A stretch of DNA of 64,000 nucleotides from Anaerolineales bacterium UBA2395 (GTDB taxonomy: Bacteria > Chloroflexota > Anaerolineae > Anaerolineales > Villigracilaceae): positions 114,919-178,918 of the forward strand of contig DDSH01000001.1 of the NCBI GenBank assembly GCA_002343775.1, written 5' to 3'. The notes under the pieces were generated by a model. The model saw only the letters and a list, made by a program, of their open reading frames with translations, made no database searches and had not been told where the DNA came from. This document shows, piece after piece, positions 53,707-62,619 of the stretch. Each line of letters opens with the position of its first letter. Positions within the stretch are counted from its first letter, which is position 1. The position numbers were made by a program, and so were the translations under genes.

Positions 53707-56700
53707 ATGCCGCGTTCCCTGACCAAACTACTATCCATCGCTCCCGGAGAGGAACGGAAGACCGCGCTTCTCTATTCCCTGCACCTCATCTTCTACCTCG
53801 GCTTGATGTGGGGCGACGCCGCACGCGAGACGCTCTTCCTCTCTGCCTGGTCGGCGGATGACCTCGCGCTGGTGTTCATCGCCTACGCCGTGGTGGGATT
53901 CGTCATCGGCCTGGCATACGCCTTCGTCGCCGACCGGATCAGCAACGGACTTCTACTGAAGATCATCATGGCGATCATGGTCATGTGGCTGCTTGCGGTG
54001 CGCATCATGCTGGAAACTCACGGCGGAGAGCGCGGCGCGGTGTATCCATTTTTCTACCTCGCCTACAGTGCATTTCGTGATTTGTCCACGATGCACATCC
54101 TAACCTACATCAACGACTTTTACGACACCCGCGCCGCCAAACGCGCCCTGCCGCTCATGCTTTCGGCGGGCATCGCCGGTGGGACATTGGCAGGTTTTTC
54201 CACGTCTTTGCTTAATACGATCGTCGGGTTGGAAAACACCCCATTGGTATGGGCTGCCTGCCTTGCGATCTGCTTCCTGCTGGTCTCGACCATTGACCGG
54301 CGCCTGCGCAGCGATGTGGAACAGATCGAACGCCGCCGCCAGCAGGCGCAATCCAGAAAGAAGGCAGAACAAGGCGGCATACAAAACCTGCGGGACGGCT
54401 TCAACTTCGTCCGCAAATCCGGTCTGCTGCGCGCGCTTGCCATCGCCACCTTTGCGATGGTGGTGCTGATGACGCTGCTCATCTTCCAATCCAGCCGCAT
54501 CTTTGCCGAACAATTCGCCAACGACTCGGATGGGTTGTTCGCGTTCTATGGTCTGCTCGGGGGCATTTCCAACGTGGGCGGACTTCTGATCCAATCGCTG
54601 CTGCTCAGCCGCCTGGTCAACTGGCTTGGCGTGGGAACCATGAACCTTGTGTTCCCCGCCCTCACGCTTGGTTCGGTCGCAGCCATCAACGTCGCACCAG
54701 GCATGGCATCCGGCATCTTTGCCCGGCTCGATACCAACATGCTCAAGCAGACCTTCCGCAACCCGCTGGATGCGATGCTGTATAACAGTCTCCCGGTCAA
54801 CACCAAAGCCCGCGCACGCGGATTCATCAACGGAGTTATCGTCCCAGCCGGAACACTTTCCGCCGGTCTCATCGTGCTAGCCGCCCGCATGGGCGCATTC
54901 AACACGCCGATCATCATCGGCATCGGAATTGGCACGGCGCTGTTGTACGTCCTGATCATGTTCACAGTCCGGCGCGAATATGGGCGGGCGATCACCAGTC
55001 TGCTGGCAGGCGATGATATCGCCATCTTCCGGCAGGATGCCTCGGAGGTCGTACCCACCGACCCTGCCACCGTAAAATGGCTGCGACAAAAACTGGAATC
55101 CCTGCCCGCCGATCCCACGGCAGATGGTCAAGCCGTTTTCATCAGCCAGATGCTGTACGACATGGATGCCCGCACCGCCCTGCCGCTCATGCTGGAGATG
55201 ACGAAGCAACGCAGTTCACTCTTCCGCAAAGGCACGATCGAATTTCTGGACCTTGCAGGGGTTGCACAAGTGGACTTTATCCGACTGTGCCAGCGCAGCC
55301 TGGAAGACCCCGAGCCGATGGTGCAGGAAGCGGCAGCCTCCGCGCTTCTAAATTACCTCAAGCGGGACACCGGAACCCGCAGCGCGATCATCCCGGAAGA
55401 TTCGATCCTCAACAGTTTGTACCTCCGGTTGGATGATCTCTCGCTCGAAGAACAAGCCCAGTTGGTCATTCTATTGATGCGAAGCGGCTCGCCGGGTCAA
55501 AAATCCAAAGTGCGCAGCCTGTTGGAAAACTGGCTGTCGCTCGCCAATCTGGAAAATGTCAAAAAGGAAGAAGAGGCGAATGTCCCCATGCTGGGAGCCG
55601 GGTTGACCGTTCTGGCAGAGACCGAACGGCAAAACCTGATCGTCACCATGCATCCCGCCAACTCTACCGAACTCAAGTACCTGAGCAATACACAGCCCAG
55701 CCGATTCAAAGACCTGATCGGCAGGATGCTCAGCCACCCAGACTCCTACATCCGCCAGCAGGTGATTCCCGTTTTGCTGCGTGAAAGCCAGCTTGCCCAA
55801 TGGGAAGACCAATACTGGTCGGTGCAATTTCTATTGCGCCTGCTCGATGACCAAGAAGAAGGCATCCGTCTGGCGGTCGTCGAAGAATTGGAAGAAAAAA
55901 TCGGAAATCCCCCGCTCAAGCCGGTGATCTGGAAAGCGCTGAACGACCCCAGCCTGATAGTCCGGCGCGCAGCATGCAACCTGCCGCTGCCATTGGGTTG
56001 GGCAGAGATGCGTTTGATCCGCGACTGCCTCGAAAGCGACGCGATCCAGACCGAACCCAACCGCGCAGAAAGCGCCATATACCTGCTCAAGCGAGCCAAC
56101 CAAAGCGGAGTACGCCCGGCGTTGAGCCGTGTTGCAGAGGCATTGATCCGCGACGCGTACTGGCTCACCCTGCAAGGGCTGACGTTGAAAGAAATGGCAG
56201 GCGCAAATTCCAAATCACGCCCAGGCATTTTGCTCATGGCAAACGCGCTGCGTGAAGATGCAAATTCACTGCTGGAGCAACTCCTCTGGGTGTTAAGCGC
56301 CTCCACCAGCGAAGAAGAGATCCAGGCAGTGCGGCGCGCTCTCGTCTCGAGTGATGCGGCAGAACGCGCCAATGCAGCCGAAGCGCTGGAAGCGAATCTG
56401 CCACCCGCCACAGCGCGTCAACTCATCCACCTGCTCGATCAATCCAGCGACGAAAAGATCATTGCCGTTGCCCAGGAAATCGGGCTGCACAAACCAAGCC
56501 TGACACAGGTCTTGCAAACCGCCTGGTCGCAATTGACCCCGGAACATACGGTGATGAAGACCCCGCAGCGGCTGCGAACGTTTTTCAACGATGGATGGCT
56601 GACCGCGGCTGCGATCCACATGTTGATGGAGATCCACCATGCCGGGCAGGCAGACGCGGAAATTTCCATCCCGGTTGAAACCATCCGCGCAACGCTGGGC

Positions 56701-57303
56701 TCCACCCTGAAAACCGATACGCGCCCCAACGTGCAGGAAGCGGCGGCGCGCGCCCTGACCGAACTGGAATCCCACGAAAAGGACATGCCCATGTCTGCTG
56801 AACAACCCCTGACCCTGATCGAAAAAGTGATCTTCCTCAAGGAAGTACCCTTCTTCAGCGAACTGCCCTTCCGCGAAATTTCCATTCTGGCAGGCATCAG
56901 CGAAGAAGTCAGTTACCCGGCGGAACACAAAATCTTCTCACAGGGAGACACCACCAAGTCGTTGTATCTCATCATCAAGGGACGCGTCTCCGTTCAACAG
57001 CAGCAGACCCGTACCGGCTCGATTGTGCGGCTGGCAACTTTGGGCGCCAAAAATTATTTCGCCGAAACCTCGCTCTTTGATGGCGCGCCGCATCAGGCGG
57101 ATATCATGACCATCGACCCGGTGGATATTTTGCTCATCCGCCAATCCACCTTGTTCACCCTCGTCCGCCGCAGACCAGACCTGGGACTGTCCCTGCTAAA
57201 ATCCCTGAGTCAACGCCTGAGAGAGACCTACGCCCAGATCGCCCAAAGCGAACGAGCCAAACCGCAAAAACTGGTCAACCTCTACGACAAACTGGAAGGT
57301 TAA
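53707..57303 (+). CDS. ADP/ATP-translocase-like (NTT) transporter fused to HEAT repeats and a cNMP-binding domain
   Basis: 1198 aa. Residues 1 to about 415 form 10-12 spans with GDAARETLFLSAWSADDL and ILTYINDFYDTRAAKRALPL (quoted in parts: ILTYINDFYDTRAAK, RALPL), resembling NTP/NDP exchange or MFS proteins. About 460-1000 is alpha-helical HEAT-like (LVRRAACNLPLPLG, VQEAAASALLNYL). Residues about 1045-1165 form a cyclic-nucleotide-binding fold (VPFFSELPFREISILAG, IFSQGDTTKSLYLIIKGRV), but the usual phosphate-binding Arg-Ala-Ala (RTA) loop is not clear, so the ligand is uncertain. It ends at a bidirectional terminator. The nearest analogues transport nucleotides or are uncharacterised. Confidence 0.8.
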   Translation: MPRSLTKLLSIAPGEERKTALLYSLHLIFYLGLMWGDAARETLFLSAWSADDLALVFIAYAVVGFVIGLAYAFVADRISNGLLLKIIMAIMVMWLLAVRIMLETHGGERGAVYPFFYLAYSAFRDLSTMHILTYINDFYDTRAAKRALPLMLSAGIAGGTLAGFSTSLLNTIVGLENTPLVWAACLAICFLLVSTIDRRLRSDVEQIERRRQQAQSRKKAEQGGIQNLRDGFNFVRKSGLLRALAIATFAMVVLMTLLIFQSSRIFAEQFANDSDGLFAFYGLLGGISNVGGLLIQSLLLSRLVNWLGVGTMNLVFPALTLGSVAAINVAPGMASGIFARLDTNMLKQTFRNPLDAMLYNSLPVNTKARARGFINGVIVPAGTLSAGLIVLAARMGAFNTPIIIGIGIGTALLYVLIMFTVRREYGRAITSLLAGDDIAIFRQDASEVVPTDPATVKWLRQKLESLPADPTADGQAVFISQMLYDMDARTALPLMLEMTKQRSSLFRKGTIEFLDLAGVAQVDFIRLCQRSLEDPEPMVQEAAASALLNYLKRDTGTRSAIIPEDSILNSLYLRLDDLSLEEQAQLVILLMRSGSPGQKSKVRSLLENWLSLANLENVKKEEEANVPMLGAGLTVLAETERQNLIVTMHPANSTELKYLSNTQPSRFKDLIGRMLSHPDSYIRQQVIPVLLRESQLAQWEDQYWSVQFLLRLLDDQEEGIRLAVVEELEEKIGNPPLKPVIWKALNDPSLIVRRAACNLPLPLGWAEMRLIRDCLESDAIQTEPNRAESAIYLLKRANQSGVRPALSRVAEALIRDAYWLTLQGLTLKEMAGANSKSRPGILLMANALREDANSLLEQLLWVLSASTSEEEIQAVRRALVSSDAAERANAAEALEANLPPATARQLIHLLDQSSDEKIIAVAQEIGLHKPSLTQVLQTAWSQLTPEHTVMKTPQRLRTFFNDGWLTAAAIHMLMEIHHAGQADAEISIPVETIRATLGSTLKTDTRPNVQEAAARALTELESHEKDMPMSAEQPLTLIEKVIFLKEVPFFSELPFREISILAGISEEVSYPAEHKIFSQGDTTKSLYLIIKGRVSVQQQQTRTGSIVRLATLGAKNYFAETSLFDGAPHQADIMTIDPVDILLIRQSTLFTLVRRRPDLGLSLLKSLSQRLRETYAQIAQSERAKPQKLVNLYDKLEG

Positions 57304-57340
57304 AAACAAAAGGCATCCTTGTAACGGATGCCTTTTGTTT
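57304..57340. terminator. Bidirectional terminator between convergent genes
   Basis: AAACAAAAGGCATCC (57304-57318) and GGATGCCTTTTGTTT (57326-57340) form a perfect 15-bp stem with loop TTGTAAC. T-rich ends occur on both strands, so it can stop the plus-strand operon and the minus-strand M23 gene. Confidence 0.92.
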
Positions 57341-58278
57341 TATTGCCCAATATGTTGGATCACATCCCCCAGCGGAGTGACCGATTCTCCTTCGATGATG
57401 AAGCCGCCAACCGGCATGGGGTCACCATCATGGTCTCGGAAATAGAGCGGCAATCCCTCTGCAAAGTTTAGCGGATACACCATCGGATCCTGCCGCTGAT
57501 GATGGATGTGAATGTGCGGCTCGCTGGTATTGCCTGAATTGCCACATTCGCCGATCTGTTGTCCTTCTTTCACAACATCGCCAGTTTCTACGATCACGCT
57601 TCCATTCTTCAAATGGGCAATCACAAGATACGTCCCTGTCTCTTCGATGCGGATCATGACGTGATTTCCGGTAGGGGCAACGATATTGTTGGAAACCACG
57701 CCTGGCGTTTCATCGGGCTCACCATCATGGGCAGAAACAACCGTCCCATCGATGGGCGCAAGGACGGGAACTCCGAAACATCCATAATCTTCCAGGTTCG
57801 GGCTGCCCGAAAATGCCGGTTCCATGAGCAGGTCATATGCCCAACGTTGATCAGGCGTGACGACGTGATAATTTGTCTCAATGGAGTCTCCGCCCCATGC
57901 CACCAGCATCGGCTCGTCCGCAGGTACGCGGATCGTGGCTGATGGGGTCATCTTTTCGATGGAAGCGGGAAAAGGAATGGGGGCAAACCAAGTCGCCAAC
58001 GGAAGCAGGCTGAGGATCGAAACCACCAGCGTCCCCACCCAGGCGCGGCTCATACGCTTTTTGACAATGGCATAGATGACGATCACGATCAACGTCAGAA
58101 CGCCAAGCACAGGCGGAATTAATTGCAGCAAATACCAACCTGAGATTTTGACCATGCCGCCAGCAAGCATCATCCCGGCGATTGTCAACAACGATGCCAG
58201 CATCATTCCAAGTGGAATCCAGCGCAAGATCATCCACATGCGGGATGGTTTGTTTTGTTCGTTTTGGGGGCTTTCCAT
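57340..58278 (-). CDS. Membrane-anchored M23 (LytM-type) metallopeptidase family protein
   Basis: 312 aa. Three hydrophobic spans in residues 15-105, then an exterior domain. NYHVVTPDQRWAYDLL near 136 and GNHVMIRIEE, YLVIAHLKNG and EPHIHIHH near 270 resemble the zinc-binding H..D / HxH pattern of M23 peptidases, which cut peptide bridges in cell wall. The catalytic histidines are in HLK and HIHIHH. The final 40 residues vary. It is preceded by the FAAL operon and converges on the NTT operon; no partner genes adjoin. Confidence 0.8.
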   Translation of the reverse strand: MESPQNEQNKPSRMWMILRWIPLGMMLASLLTIAGMMLAGGMVKISGWYLLQLIPPVLGVLTLIVIVIYAIVKKRMSRAWVGTLVVSILSLLPLATWFAPIPFPASIEKMTPSATIRVPADEPMLVAWGGDSIETNYHVVTPDQRWAYDLLMEPAFSGSPNLEDYGCFGVPVLAPIDGTVVSAHDGEPDETPGVVSNNIVAPTGNHVMIRIEETGTYLVIAHLKNGSVIVETGDVVKEGQQIGECGNSGNTSEPHIHIHHQRQDPMVYPLNFAEGLPLYFRDHDGDPMPVGGFIIEGESVTPLGDVIQHIGQ

Positions 58279-58340
58279 GGATCCTCCGTATAAATCAGGA
58301 TATTAATCATATACGGAGAAAACAGGCTAAAGTTGTTTCG

Positions 58341-60023
58341 TTAAACTTCGCCGAGTTCTTTCAGGAATTTTTCCTTGTTTGCCGAGCGCGCCGTCTTGCC
58401 GCTGGAAGTTTTGAGAATCCATTTTTCATCGACGACCTTGACGTGACGCAGGGCAATCGCGGAACTCTTCGTCACATGCTTGCGGATGGCGTCCGCTATC
58501 GCCTCTTGCTCCGACGGGATAGTTGATTCTGCTTCGGCGATGATGACCACCTCTTCGGTGCCTTCTTCTTCGTCGTACATACCGAAGGCGACAACTCTGC
58601 CTTTGTGGACACCGTCTACTTCGCTGGCGAGTGATTCCAGATCTTGCGGGTACACGTTCTTGCCGCCGACGATGATGAGGTCTTTCTTTCTGCCTGAAAC
58701 GTATAACTCGCCACCGGCAATGTAGCCGTAATCACCGGTCAGATACCAGCCATCTTTAATGGCGGCTTCGGTGGCGTCGGGGCGGTTGAAGTATTCGGTA
58801 AGCATACAATCGCTTTGGACAGCGATCTCACCTACACTTCGATTCGGCAGGTCGTTGAAGGCTTCGTCCACGATGCGGATTTTCACGTTAGGGAGAGGAT
58901 GTCCGGACGAAGTCATCTGCATGGAAGGTGAATCCGCTACGGGCGAAGTCGCGAGGCGCTGCGTCATGAAGGTTTCGCGGTCGATCACATCCACAACGGG
59001 CGTTCCATCCAGCGGACTCTGAGTGACGGCAAAGACATTTTCTGCCATGGCATAACAGGTTTGCAGCGCGGACTTCTTCAAGCCATACGCTGAAAATTTT
59101 CCGTGAAAGAGGTCGTGGCTTTCGACATGCACAGGCTCGGAGCAATTGATGATGGCACGCCATGTGGAAAGATCCACGCCTTCGAGATTGCGCTCGCGGA
59201 TTTTGTGCGCGCAGAAGTTGTAAGCAAAATTAGGCAGCCACGTCAGTGTGCCTTTGTACTGCGAAACGGCTTGATGCAGTTTGTACGGCGCACGCACCCA
59301 ATCGAAGGGCGACATGTTGACGAGCGGAATGCGCAACAGCACAGGCATGAGAAAGCAGGCGATGAAGCCCATGTCGTGATAAAGCGGCAGCCACGAAACG
59401 ATGACGTCGCTGGCTGGATCAATGCGCAAAGTCTCGCTGTAGGCGTTGAGTTGATTGAGCACGGCACGATGTGAAAGCGCCACACCTTTTTGCAAACCCG
59501 TTGTGCCTGATGAATGTTGAAGGACGGTAATAGCTTCTGGTGAAGATTTCAAACCTTGGAGAGTCTCGAAATTCGGTTCAGTCTCGGCTTCGATGGTGTC
59601 TGTGAGAATCACATTCTTGACCGAATCGCCTTCTGTCAGTGCGCCGCGCACTTCCGCTTCGAACTCGGGGTAGGTGACAATAGTGGTCGGCTTGGTGATG
59701 GAGATTAATGAAGAGAGGTCGGCGCGGTATTTTTCGGGCGCAAGCTTCTCGGTGAGAAATGGCATGATGGATGGAATCGCGCCATGGAGGATTGCGCCCC
59801 AAAAAGCATAAACCAAATCCTCGCCGTGTTGCAGAATCAGAATGACCACTTCACCGGGTTTGATTCCTTCGCGGGCGTAGGTGAGCGCAAACCGATTCGC
59901 GCCGTGGATCAGGTCGCGGTAGGTCAGAGGTTTATCCGCTTGACCGGCGTGCTGCAAGATGATGCTGGTCTTGTCGGGAGACTCATGATAGGAACGTTGG
60001 AGAAGGTTGGGTAATGTTGTCAT
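58341..60023 (-). CDS. Fatty acyl-AMP ligase (FAAL)-type adenylating enzyme
   Basis: 560 aa from ATG 60023. Activates a fatty acid as acyl-AMP and would load it on the carrier protein encoded next. QHSSGTTGLQKGVALSH (motif A3), LPLYHDMGFIACFL, GDYGYIAGGELYVSGRKKDLII (given as GDYGYIAGGELYVSG, RKKDLII) and KTSSGKTARSANKEKF (catalytic Lys region) are all present; a FAAL-type rather than CoA-ligase-type pattern is inferred from the A3-A5 spacing and context. The ATG has no clear ribosome site, because the 28-bp palindrome at 60031 replaced the leader. Last gene of the 58.3-64 kb operon. Confidence 0.85.
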   Translation of the reverse strand: MTTLPNLLQRSYHESPDKTSIILQHAGQADKPLTYRDLIHGANRFALTYAREGIKPGEVVILILQHGEDLVYAFWGAILHGAIPSIMPFLTEKLAPEKYRADLSSLISITKPTTIVTYPEFEAEVRGALTEGDSVKNVILTDTIEAETEPNFETLQGLKSSPEAITVLQHSSGTTGLQKGVALSHRAVLNQLNAYSETLRIDPASDVIVSWLPLYHDMGFIACFLMPVLLRIPLVNMSPFDWVRAPYKLHQAVSQYKGTLTWLPNFAYNFCAHKIRERNLEGVDLSTWRAIINCSEPVHVESHDLFHGKFSAYGLKKSALQTCYAMAENVFAVTQSPLDGTPVVDVIDRETFMTQRLATSPVADSPSMQMTSSGHPLPNVKIRIVDEAFNDLPNRSVGEIAVQSDCMLTEYFNRPDATEAAIKDGWYLTGDYGYIAGGELYVSGRKKDLIIVGGKNVYPQDLESLASEVDGVHKGRVVAFGMYDEEEGTEEVVIIAEAESTIPSEQEAIADAIRKHVTKSSAIALRHVKVVDEKWILKTSSGKTARSANKEKFLKELGEV

Positions 60024-60030
60024 TGTGTTG

Positions 60031-60058
60031 GTAGGGACACGATATATCGTGTCCCTAC
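60031..60058. repeat. 28-bp perfect palindrome at the carrier-FAAL junction
   Basis: GTAGGGACACGATA followed by its exact complement. It supplies the stop codon (TAG) of the acyl carrier protein gene and lies eight bases before the FAAL start. Same GTAGGG...CCCTAC ends as the hypF palindrome. Confidence 0.9.
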
Positions 60059-60303
60059 GATTTGCGAGAAGAAATAAGCGCAGCAAGTTGATTGAGATTA
60101 TCAAACGTCTCTGCGTTCAATTCGGTATCTTCCACGCGAACGCCGAAGGTGTCTTCAATGAAGAGCGCCAAGTCCATTAGGCTGAACGAATCGATCAGTC
60201 CGCTCGAAATGAGAGGTTCATCGGCGGAGATGACTTTACTCGGCTGCTTGAGGATTTTCTCGGCAATGAATTTTGCAATTGGGGTAATGATCTCAGTTGT
60301 CAT
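60055..60303 (-). CDS. Acyl carrier protein
   Basis: 82 aa from ATG 60303, with AAGGA eight bases upstream. GLIDSFSLMDL (Ser39) is the phosphopantetheine attachment site; ISADEPLISSG precedes it and FGVRVEDTELNAETF follows. Its C-terminus ends in SSRKS immediately before the palindrome. By analogy to DltC it carries the acyl group from the FAAL-type ligase to the MBOAT enzyme. The downstream gene is the ligase. Confidence 0.9.
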   Translation of the reverse strand: MTTEIITPIAKFIAEKILKQPSKVISADEPLISSGLIDSFSLMDLALFIEDTFGVRVEDTELNAETFDNLNQLAALISSRKS

Positions 60304-60328
60304 GTATTGATTCCTTTTGAATAAATTC

Positions 60329-60399
60329 GCCACAGATGAACGCGGATGAACGAGTTTGTTTGATCTATTCCATCTAATTCATCTGCGTCCATCTGTGGT
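60329..60399. repeat. Imperfect inverted repeat (CCACAGATGAACGCGGATGAA type)
   Basis: Left arm GCCACAGATGAACGCGG (from 60329), right arm GCGTCCATCTGTGGT (to 60399). Lies between the carrier-protein gene and the SGNH lipoprotein gene. Similar in style to the repeat at 811-886 but a different sequence. Confidence 0.78.
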
Positions 60400-60408
60400 T
60401 CATTTTTT

Positions 60409-61344
60409 TTACTTCTCTTGTAATCCTCTTCTCACTGCGTCCAACGCCTGCAAAGCCGTGAGGTTGCGCCAAGGCCAGCCGCTGAGCATGTTCTTGGGCT
60501 GGTCGAAGAAGTTGCGTGAGAACGAGAGGTGGAAGCCATCGTTCAATTCGGTGGAATGACCTTGATTTGGCAGAGGCTGAAGCGCCGCCCACAAATTCCA
60601 CAGCGGGATGTCGTATTCTACGGCAATTTCAGCGATCTCGGCATTGATACTGTGATCGCCTTCGAGGTTATCACCCTTGGTGGCAAGGATTGGTACCACG
60701 CCCTGTTCGATGGAATATTCGATGATCTGGCGCATATAGTTTCCGTAATCATCGGCGGGACGTCCGTTGAAATTGGTCTCCAAACTAATGATGGCAATGC
60801 TGGGGTTATGCAAACGGAACTCGCACGCAATCGGGTTCTCATTCTTCTCGCATTGCTTGGGGTCAGCCCGCAGCGGAGTGAGGATCGCCGCCACGTTGTA
60901 GCCATCACGCATGGCGAGGCTGGTGCGTGAGAATGAGCCTTCATAGTGATCGATCGTATCTTGCAAATACGAATATTCTTCACCGAGGCTGTACCAACCT
61001 TCATGGTCAAAGTCCACAAGGTAAAAGCCCGTGTTAGTCTGACAATCTCCAACTTTCGAGAAGGCATATGGGTCACGCCCAAGTTCCTGTCCACGGGCAT
61101 AAATTTCACGCGCAGTATCTGTCACTTCAGGCACAACCGGCAAATTCTTCCACTCGTCAGGCGCAAGTGTAGGGCGCGGCGTTGGCGTGGATTCTTCCAT
61201 AGAGGCTGCCACTTCTTCCGTTGCGGCTTCTGTCACCTCAGGCGCGGGCGTGGATTCAGTTTCGGGCTGGGGTATTTCAGCGGGCGCCGTGGTACAGGCG
61301 GCAAGCAGTAGCACCGCTAAAAGAAAAAATTGTCGTACTTTCAT
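60409..61344 (-). CDS. SGNH/GDSL-hydrolase-like lipoprotein
   Basis: 311 aa. Lipobox LLAACT (Cys near 17), then a Pro/Thr/Glu-rich linker to about residue 65. SKVGDCQTNTGFYL near 95 takes the place of the GDS block with Cys where Ser is expected; SLETNFNGRPADDYGNYM is the second block and ELNDGFHLSFSRN holds the C-terminal His. If Cys is not a substitute nucleophile, the protein may only bind its substrate. It sits outside the membrane, between the other SGNH gene and the carrier protein. Confidence 0.75.
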   Translation of the reverse strand: MKVRQFFLLAVLLLAACTTAPAEIPQPETESTPAPEVTEAATEEVAASMEESTPTPRPTLAPDEWKNLPVVPEVTDTAREIYARGQELGRDPYAFSKVGDCQTNTGFYLVDFDHEGWYSLGEEYSYLQDTIDHYEGSFSRTSLAMRDGYNVAAILTPLRADPKQCEKNENPIACEFRLHNPSIAIISLETNFNGRPADDYGNYMRQIIEYSIEQGVVPILATKGDNLEGDHSINAEIAEIAVEYDIPLWNLWAALQPLPNQGHSTELNDGFHLSFSRNFFDQPKNMLSGWPWRNLTALQALDAVRRGLQEK

Positions 61345-61361
61345 TTACACTCCTATTACAA

Positions 61362-61422
61362 GTAGGGGCGACCCGTCTTGGTTGATCAAGTACGTTCATC
61401 ATCATGGGCGAGTCGCTCCTAC
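61362..61422. repeat. GTAGGGGCGAC...GTCGCTCCTAC imperfect palindrome
   Basis: Ends GTAGGGGCGAC (61362-61372) and GTCGCTCCTAC (61412-61422), with a central CTTG...CAAG hairpin. It fills the gap between the two SGNH genes and belongs to the family of the 28-bp palindromes at 43591 and 60031. Confidence 0.75.
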
Positions 61423-61424
61423 GA

Positions 61425-62525
61425 TTATTTACAAGTTTCGAGAATATACGGCGCAAGATTTTCTGCCAGCATATTCTCTCCCGCAGGCGTGAGATGAATG
61501 GCGCTGTTGGTGAATTCATTTGCAGGCACGATGTTCCACAAATCAACATACATCCAGCCATTGTCCTGGCTCAACGAAGTCATGATCTCGCGGTAATCGT
61601 CATACGCCCAGCGCGGGTAGAAAAAATTATAGCGGATGTCGCTGTTCGCGCCCGAACTTATTAACATCGGCTCATTTACGAGCAGCATGGGTGTTTCGCC
61701 AACCACGCGATAGCCCGTCTCCAATGCGTTCAACGCAATCTCATCTTCAGTCAGCGGCGCGGTCAGGTCGTGGTAACTATCGTCCGCTTCGAGATCGGTT
61801 TGCGCTTTTTCGTAATCAGACGGATAGACCTGGTCAATGCCTGTGGCGGACCACATCACGCCATAGATCTGCAAGCGGAAGAAGTCCGCCCACGCGCGAC
61901 GATTGCCAATAAAGGTTTTATCCCAGAACGATATGACTTTGAAATTGGAGTCATTCGCCTCGACTCTTAACCGGTAGTTGGTTGCCAGTTCCCGAGCTTT
62001 TTCCTCGTTGTTAGCCACCAGCGGCGTGGACGTTTGTTTTTCCAGCGGGAACGCATCGAGCGTGGTCATCCAGATGACGAGGTCGGGGTCGTATTCCATT
62101 GCATACGAGAGAAGCATGACATCTTTGGTGAGTGAAATAGTCGGATACCCCAAGTTATACGCACGGACATTTTTTCCGCAGGCGTTGAGATTATCCGCGT
62201 TGAGTTGTCCTGCCAATGTTTCTTCCGGCTTAAGCAAAGTTCCCCATACCGATGAGTCTCCCACGATGATGACGCGAAATTCATCGTCCGCTTTCGGTGT
62301 ACCAGCGATGACATGTGAGGCGAACATAGCGTCAAGGTCGAAGAGGCTGAGGTTGTACGATTGTGTGGGGTTCTCGCCAAAGGGAAGTCTCTCCCGCCCA
62401 GGGTAAAGGACGTTGTAAAGCGAGAATTGTCCAATCCCCGGCTGCCATGCGGCGATGACGAGGTTGAAGAGGATGAATAAGAGCAGTCCTTTGATGAGGA
62501 CGTTGAGGGGTTTGATTTCGTTCAT
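61425..62525 (-). CDS. Membrane-anchored SGNH-like protein (DltD/AlgJ-like)
   Basis: 366 aa with one N-terminal span (about residues 9-28) and an exterior domain. IIVGDSSVWGTLL near residue 86 has the nucleophile Ser, GYPTISLT the Gly block, and EFTNSAIHLTPAGENML near the C-terminus the catalytic His. This matches SGNH partners of MBOAT acyltransferases, such as DltD, AlgJ/AlgX and PatB, which finish acyl transfer to a glycan outside the membrane. It is directly downstream of the MBOAT gene. Confidence 0.82.
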   Translation of the reverse strand: MNEIKPLNVLIKGLLLFILFNLVIAAWQPGIGQFSLYNVLYPGRERLPFGENPTQSYNLSLFDLDAMFASHVIAGTPKADDEFRVIIVGDSSVWGTLLKPEETLAGQLNADNLNACGKNVRAYNLGYPTISLTKDVMLLSYAMEYDPDLVIWMTTLDAFPLEKQTSTPLVANNEEKARELATNYRLRVEANDSNFKVISFWDKTFIGNRRAWADFFRLQIYGVMWSATGIDQVYPSDYEKAQTDLEADDSYHDLTAPLTEDEIALNALETGYRVVGETPMLLVNEPMLISSGANSDIRYNFFYPRWAYDDYREIMTSLSQDNGWMYVDLWNIVPANEFTNSAIHLTPAGENMLAENLAPYILETCK

Positions 62526-62536
62526 ATGATTACCAT

Positions 62537-62617
62537 GTCATTGCGAGTCTTCGAGAAGCAATCCCTAGCGAAGTAGGAGGTTGCTTCGGGCGAAGAACAA
62601 GTACGCCCTCGCAACGA
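62537..62617. repeat. Inverted repeat of the TCATTGCGAG family (second copy)
   Basis: Arms GTCATTGCGAG (62537-62547) and CTCGCAACGAC (62607-62617), with GAAGCAATC and GGTTGCTTC inside. The first copy is at 44912-44987. It lies between the MBOAT gene and the SGNH gene. Confidence 0.82.
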
Positions 62618-62619
62618 CA

